Below are positions 59,551 to 64,000 of a DNA stretch of 64,000 nt, piece after piece. The first letter of the stretch is position 1, and every line of letters begins with the position of its first letter. The notes beneath the pieces are model-generated. The model saw only the letters and a program-made list of their open reading frames with translations, did no database searches and had not been told where the DNA came from. Origin of the DNA: Heliocidaris tuberculata (taxonomy: Eukaryota; Echinodermata; Echinoidea; Camarodonta; Echinometridae); the NCBI GenBank assembly GCA_025618425.1, contig CM046836.1, positions 27,856,140 to 27,920,139 of the forward strand. The letters are read 5' to 3'. Both the position numbers and the translations under genes were made by a program.

Positions 59551-59745
59551 GAGCTGATGTAACGGCTAATGACGGTGTATACTCACGATCATTCACTGAA
59601 TACGACGGGAATGGTTACTATGGTATCAGCATCACAGCAGAGAATGACGGTAATGCCGTGATTGTGAGGGGTCCATCAGGTTCTCGGTTGCCACCTTTCA
59701 TTAACATCACGAAAGACGGACAGGTGATATCGGATGGATCTATAG
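59551..59745 (+). CDS. CLCA-like: CLCA exon 13: continuation of beta-sandwich (residues 700-765)
   Basis: Acceptor AATGTAG|GAGCTG, phase 1, completing G and reading GADVTANDGVYSRSFTEYDG. This matches the invariant CLCA string GAGAD..KNDGVYSRYFT.Y. Donor TCTATAG|GTATGG, phase 1. Confidence 0.95.
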
Positions 59746-59914
59746 GTATGGAGAATAATTTATCATACGTCCTCGGGGAAAGAAAAGTGTCCTAGAAGTT
59801 TCCCAAATATATACATGTACTCTGATGATCCTCGAAAAGGCGGAAATGTAGAAAGGGGGCAAATGACATAATGCGATGGAGCAAGTACATTCTAAATTGT
59901 ATGTAAAACATATT

Positions 59915-60239
59915 GGCCCGTATTCTCGAAAGGCGCCTAACTTAAGCCCCTGCCTATAAGTGTGTAGATTTAGGCCACCGAATTATGGAGAGCCAAATGT
60001 CACCCTCTTTTAATCCTACAAAATCCCCATAGTTCTAGGACTAAATACAAATACAAAAACTGACACGATAGAATTGATTTCTGATGCTCACTGGCAATTC
60101 ATGGCAGAAAATAATTTTGTTTCTTTATTTTGTTACATAAATATAGTTATTTATACGGGACTTAGGGGTTACGAATGGCCTTTCATAAATCAGTGGCCTA
60201 AGCCAGGCTTAACTTAGGCCACTTTCGAGAATACGGGCC
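59915..60239. mobile_element. 325-bp MITE with 3-bp (ATT) target duplication
   Basis: It starts GGCCCGTATTCTCGAAAG and ends CTTTCGAGAATACGGGCC, with ATT at 59912-59914 and 60240-60242. Inner blocks CTAACTTAAG and CTTAACTTAGG also pair. A diverged relative begins near 42126 (GGGCCCGTATTTTG). The 3-bp duplication fits PIF/Harbinger-like elements, as an inference. Confidence 0.75.
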
Positions 60240-60567
60240 ATTATGTTTTTGTTCAGGGATGGAAGTTACCTTAGAATTATCACAACTGCCTTCAAATTCT
60301 GCAGATTTGTGATAAAGATGTCAAATCGTTTTATGACGTTACTGGTATGCCTCCTTTTAGTCCTTTTAGTCATAAAAAAGCTTGCACTTGTGTAATTGTC
60401 AAAGATTTGACAGATCAACATAAATTCGATGGAAAATTATTTCAAGTCGAAATTTTTGAACATGTTAATAGATTTTGTAGCTAAAATACAATGGAATTCC
60501 TACGTTTACTTACTTGTAATGTATCCGACTTAAATTGATATGTTTTATTTATTTGGATGTGCTATAG

Positions 60568-60819
60568 GGAACTACACAGTACGTCTTCCAGGGGATCCTA
60601 TTTTTGATAACATGGAATTTGAAAAAGCGGAATCCTTTACGAGAAGCTCTTCAGCTGGTTCGACCAATGTCCCAAGTCTCCCACAAGGTTTTACACCGGG
60701 ACAAGACCTGTTCCCACCGAGCCGGGTCCAGGACCTGCGGGTCAAGATGACATCTGTTGAGGACAGTTCCGTGGTCTTGATCTGGACTGCGCCCGGGGAT
60801 GACTTGGACATAGGAAATG
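60568..60819 (+). CDS. CLCA-like: CLCA exon 14: proline-rich link and start of FN3-like domain (residues 765-849)
   Basis: Acceptor GCTATAG|GGAACT, phase 1. It encodes FEKAESFTRSSSAGS, then DLFPPSRVQDLRVKM and VVLIWTAPGDDLDIGN, matching the family's F.R..SGGSF, D.FPPG.ITDL and L.WTAPGDD..HG motifs. Donor GAAATG|GTAAAG, phase 1. Confidence 0.95.
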
Positions 60820-61421
60820 GTAAAGGGGGAAAAAGTATCATATGTGTTATTGACAAGAAATTTTGCAATGGGAATAACAGTGACGTTTTTATTAATTTTG
60901 TGCTCTTTATAAAGTGTTTTAGGGGTCGTCAATGCGTCAAGTGATCATTCTATTTCCCTTTACAGGTGTTATGACTGCCTGTCTATTTCGTTCATTATGG
61001 CATTGTTATATTGCACAACAAGACGACGACTACCCCGCGGGACTACAACAAAAAATACCTGCAGGGTTCAGATGAATTGAGGGTATAGTTACTCCTGGGT
61101 AGATTTCCGGGGACGATCATTGTCCTAGAAGAAGTTTTCGGGATCACTTGTCCGGAGTAAGCTGCATGTCCTTGGGGTAGTTTTCCAAGGATGGTTTTCC
61201 AGGGATGTTATTGCAGGGCGTAGTTAACCAAAAATCCACATATTGATGGAAAGATCGTTGATCTCGAATACTCTCTTTGTATCTTATGCAGTCAGAAATG
61301 CCCAGGGAGCTTCACTGTAATTCCAATTTAATATCCCAAGAACTCCAACAATCCTCCGTTCTAAGTAGGAATTTACTTGTTAGTAATACAACGCCTCTTG
61401 CCTTCTTCTTTGATTCCAAAG

Positions 61422-61808
61422 CTACATCGTATGACATTAGGATGTCCCACTCTTCTGCTCTGCTTTCGGCCGAATTCTCCAACGCAACTCAACTTGAATT
61501 GAATCAAATTCTGGAGGGAGACGTGTTCAGTCCCAAACCCTTTGGATCCATGGAAATGTTCGTCATAAAGGTTCCCGACGTCCCAGCCGTTGCAACCTAC
61601 TCTTACGCATTTGCCCTCCAAGCAACGGATGACGCAGGTCTGATGAGTCCAGTTTCTAATGCAGTTACGGCGACTTTCCGAAGAGTCATTCCGACAGCTC
61701 CACGTATAGGTCCATGTGACAGTATGGTGTGTCACAATGGAGGGACTTTGGATGAAATGAAATGCAAGTGTTCTTGCTCTGATGAGTTCCAAGGAGATGT
61801 GTGTCAAC
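61422..61808 (+). CDS. CLCA-like: CLCA exon 15: FN3-like domain end and EGF-like module (residues 849-978)
   Basis: Acceptor TCCAAAG|CTACAT, phase 1, giving ATSYDIRMSHS (family: A..Y.IR.S.). The FN3 part ends with SYAFALQATDDAGLMSPVSN (family: AIQAVD...L.S..SN). Then come GPCDSMVCHNGGT and CKCSCSDEFQGDVCQ, an EGF-like cysteine pattern ending in CxxxFxGxxC. Mammalian CLCAs lack this module as far as I know. Donor GTCAAC|GTAAGT, phase 1. Confidence 0.92.
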
Positions 61809-62432
61809 GTAAGTATCCACCTTTAAAAGTACTGCTCCTCGTTGGTAAGATTCGAAGGGGTTGAGATATCCATGGATTTTCTCCATGTTCCAATTTGTAG
61901 ATACACCTATGAGGGTAAACAGAACCACAAATTTTGGGGGGCAAAGACTTTAATGTCGAGAAATCCAGTGTTTTTGATAAAATGTTGATTTCTAGGACTT
62001 GTCCGCCAGCGATAAATTTCTTTATCATGACAGATTCCATAAATTCTAATTCTCATTGAAATAGTTTTTGAACTTACAATTTACAGATAAAGTTCTATTC
62101 AGGTTAATAAATCTGAAAAGAGCACAGGAATTGGAATTCCCAAAGAAGAATAGAACATTTAGGCAAGTAGGGGACGTCTAATATTTCGAATAACATATGC
62201 CGGTATATAGCCCCAAACACAGAGAGCAAAATATTGATGACTTTATTGTCATGTTCTGTCATTTTTTATCATTTACGTATCCATGTTCTTTGAATATGAA
62301 ACATTAATTTTATGAGTACTATGATACCTGCATCTGTGATGTTTACTATCATTTCTTTTCTAGCTGGAATTGGAATAAATTTTCAATTGAAAAAGTTAAT
62401 TTTCCTTTTTGTTTGGATTAATGTCTATTAAG

Positions 62433-62491
62433 ATGTGAAATCACAACTCCGGAATGGCGTGCAGATAGATCTTTATATGGACAGAACACAG
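62433..62491 (+). CDS. CLCA-like: CLCA exon 16, probable (residues 978-997)
   Basis: A 59-nt segment between TTAAG|ATGTGA and ACACAG|GTAAGA continues the phase 1 frame as HVKSQLRNGVQIDLYMDRTQ without a stop, ending in phase 0. It fits as a linking exon, but there is no family signature in it, so it rests only on splice sites and phase. Later exons would be beyond or hidden in the rest of the window. Confidence 0.5.
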
Positions 62492-63638
62492 GTAAGATGA
62501 ACATCGATTCCAGACCTTTAATAGGGGCGGATCTAGAATTTTAAGGGGCACAATTCCGTTAGATATCAAACAAGCAAAAAAGAGGGGGATACGGAGGTTC
62601 TCGAGATTTTGTCGATGTTAATTTACTCAAATAATTCTGACAAACAATAGAACAAAAGAAAGGTGCTTTCACATTTTGAGCTGCACTTGTAAGTCTTTTT
62701 TTTTTAAGGAGGCACACTTTAGGGGTCAGTGGCGTAGCTACAGGGAGTACGGTGGTTCGCCCCCCCCCCCTCCCCTTATCGCATGTTAAAAAAAAAAAAA
62801 AAGAGAGAAAATGAAAAAGAGAGAAAAGAAACGAAGAAGCGAAAGTGACAAGAAAAGAAGGCGATAGGAGCCCTTCCCACACCTTCCCCCTAATCAGTGG
62901 CCTAGTAAGTTCGCATTGAATTTTCCGATGAAGATCGGTGCCGCACCCCCCCCCCCCATCCCTCCCCCACCACCACTGATGACAATGCCCCCTCAATGGC
63001 TGGACTCACGCTACGTCGCTGTTTTCCCATGCATTATCATGCACACTCACTTCCATTTTCCTGATTCAAATATTAATAGCTGTTCGGTTAAGCAGATACA
63101 GATTTTTTTGGTCAAGTTTCAGTCAAAGGAAGTACGTAGCAGTTTCAATTTGCCTTGTTATTACTAGGAACTTATATTATAATCCCAGATTTATACACGA
63201 AATTTATTACATTTCTGTATTTGGTCTCAATCATTCACCCGACTGATATCGAAATAAATGTATAATAACAAAATTCCTAAGGGTACACAATGGAATTGCA
63301 CATTATACATTTATGGTGTATTCCCTGTTCTCTGCAAATCATACAATAGCCTTGCTTAGAATGATAGGACACACCGTCTTAAAAACACTTTCATGAGCAT
63401 CCTTCCCTTCTTATCAATGAATGTAAAAGCTAAGTCATTAATGAGAGTATGCTTATCCATTTTTTTAACGTAGTGTGAGAAGAGTGCTACTCCGTTACGT
63501 GCATCAGTGGCAGCACAGTTGAATTCATTTTGTAACAACAATTTTGACACCTGCTGCCCCGAAAGTGGAAGGAAATCGAGGTAAAAAAAAAAAAATTAAA
63601 AAATAAATTTTAAAAATAATTTAAAAACAATTTTTTTT

Positions 63639-63674
<36 letters not shown>

Positions 63675-64000
63675 AAATACAAAGTCCACGTGTTGGTAGA
63701 ATATCAAAAAAACAAACTATTAGAAATGTCATGCTTTTATCCAACTTCTTTATTTCCTCACGAATTTTCGACGGTACTCACACCGTCTTTATCAAGTGAA
63801 TGACAAACTTTCGAAATTGTATCCATAGCGTTTCCAAAACAATGCGCAATTAGTTTATAAGTAACCGGGCGCATTGTCTTGGAAACGCTTTACAGCTCAA
63901 AAATATCTTTAAAACGTCACGAAGACGTCACAATTGAAATACACGTTTGTAGATTATGACCCAAAGCGTATAATAATATAAGGGGCGCTTATAATAAGCG
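62492..64000. other. Tail of window: intron or 3' region, no exon recognised
   Basis: Contains C runs at 62760-62770 and 62946-62957, A runs, (TA)n at 63641-63671 and a repeat with an AAGTCCAC motif at 63682. A 64-codon minus-strand frame at 63356-63550 matches nothing I know. Confidence 0.45.
63672..63905 (-). repeat. Repeat with TTGATAAAGACGGT..ACCGTCGAAAA hairpin motif
   Basis: The minus strand reads CTTGATAAAGACGGTGTGAG followed by TACCGTCGAAAATTCGTGAG, a short stem flanked by GATAA and GAAAA, next to (TA)n. GCGTTTCCAAAACAATGCGC at 63829-63848 recurs inverted as GCGCATTGTCTTGGAAACGC at 63870-63889. Such units occur near Penelope-like and other repeats in marine invertebrates; class not certain. 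Confidence 0.45.

Larger units (their letters stand above)
26659..62491 (+). other. CLCA-like: CLCA-like gene, 16 exons in view, 3' end off the recognised region
   Basis: This spliced locus encodes a calcium-activated chloride channel regulator (CLCA) family protein; 997 codons are assembled from exons whose phases agree at every junction. Predicted order: signal peptide (1 to about 26); CLCA N domain with HEWGH zinc-protease motif (164-168); cysteine-rich part (about 200-305); VWA domain (about 332-500) with MIDAS residues DTSGS (340-344), T410 and D441; beta-sandwich region (about 520-765); fibronectin-III-like domain (about 800-945); EGF-like module (about 947-977). Vertebrate CLCAs are self-cleaving metalloproteases; the VWA domain of human CLCA1 acts on the TMEM16A channel. 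Introns range from 534 bp to 9.8 kb. The stop codon and any membrane anchor are not identified. Confidence 0.9.

Noticed and set aside
63356..63550. 64-codon minus-strand frame near the right edge
   Set aside because: Moderately complex sequence but matches no family I know and lacks supporting context.
63780..63810. Hammerhead ribozyme-like core (TTGATAA, stem, GAAAA)
   Set aside because: Core differs at required positions and no good stem III with cleavage site was found.

Overview
This is eukaryotic genomic DNA: AT-rich, full of microsatellites, long G/C and A/T homopolymers and small inverted-repeat transposons, with one large gene whose short exons follow GT-AG rules. The protein content (a CLCA-family protein with a C-terminal EGF-like module, a nested single-exon class A GPCR) and the repeats (CR1/L2-like LINEs, Penelope-like relic, inverted minisatellites like the sea urchin TU foldbacks) suggest a marine invertebrate deuterostome, most likely an echinoderm such as a sea urchin. 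The species is an inference.

Layout. 1-14.6 kb holds no exon that I can recognise. It contains a LINE reverse-transcriptase fragment (1-815, minus), tandem repeats, a possible 4.9-kb inverted-repeat composite (3427-8335) that carries a LINE 3' end, itself split by a 537-bp TIR element with an 11-bp target duplication, a 1.56-kb foldback (9097-10660), and a Penelope-like GIY-YIG relic (12852-13172) interrupted by a TTAA-flanked foldback MITE. At 14617-14799 (minus) lies the first coding exon of a CLCA-like gene running off the left edge. That exon, its upstream sequence and a minisatellite are in a near-identical 3.7-kb tandem duplication (14659-18363 and 18364-22067); the second copy cuts the exon before its splice donor. 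Inverted minisatellites occupy 21.9-23.1 kb.

From 26659 to at least 62491 (plus) is a second CLCA-like gene, head to head with the first. Fifteen exons join with consistent phases and a sixteenth is probable; together they give 997 codons: signal peptide, HEXXH metalloprotease-type N domain, cysteine-rich segment, VWA domain with complete MIDAS, beta-sandwich region, fibronectin-III-like domain and EGF-like module. The 3' end is not in view. Intron 5 contains an intact 331-codon GPCR on the opposite strand (46319-47314). The introns hold many non-autonomous DNA transposons whose termini and target duplications (TTAA, TA or ATT) can be read directly.

Functionally, the CLCA genes probably encode secreted or surface metalloprotease/VWA proteins of the kind that modulate calcium-activated chloride currents in vertebrates. 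The GPCR is an orphan and no functional tie to its host gene can be read from the sequence.
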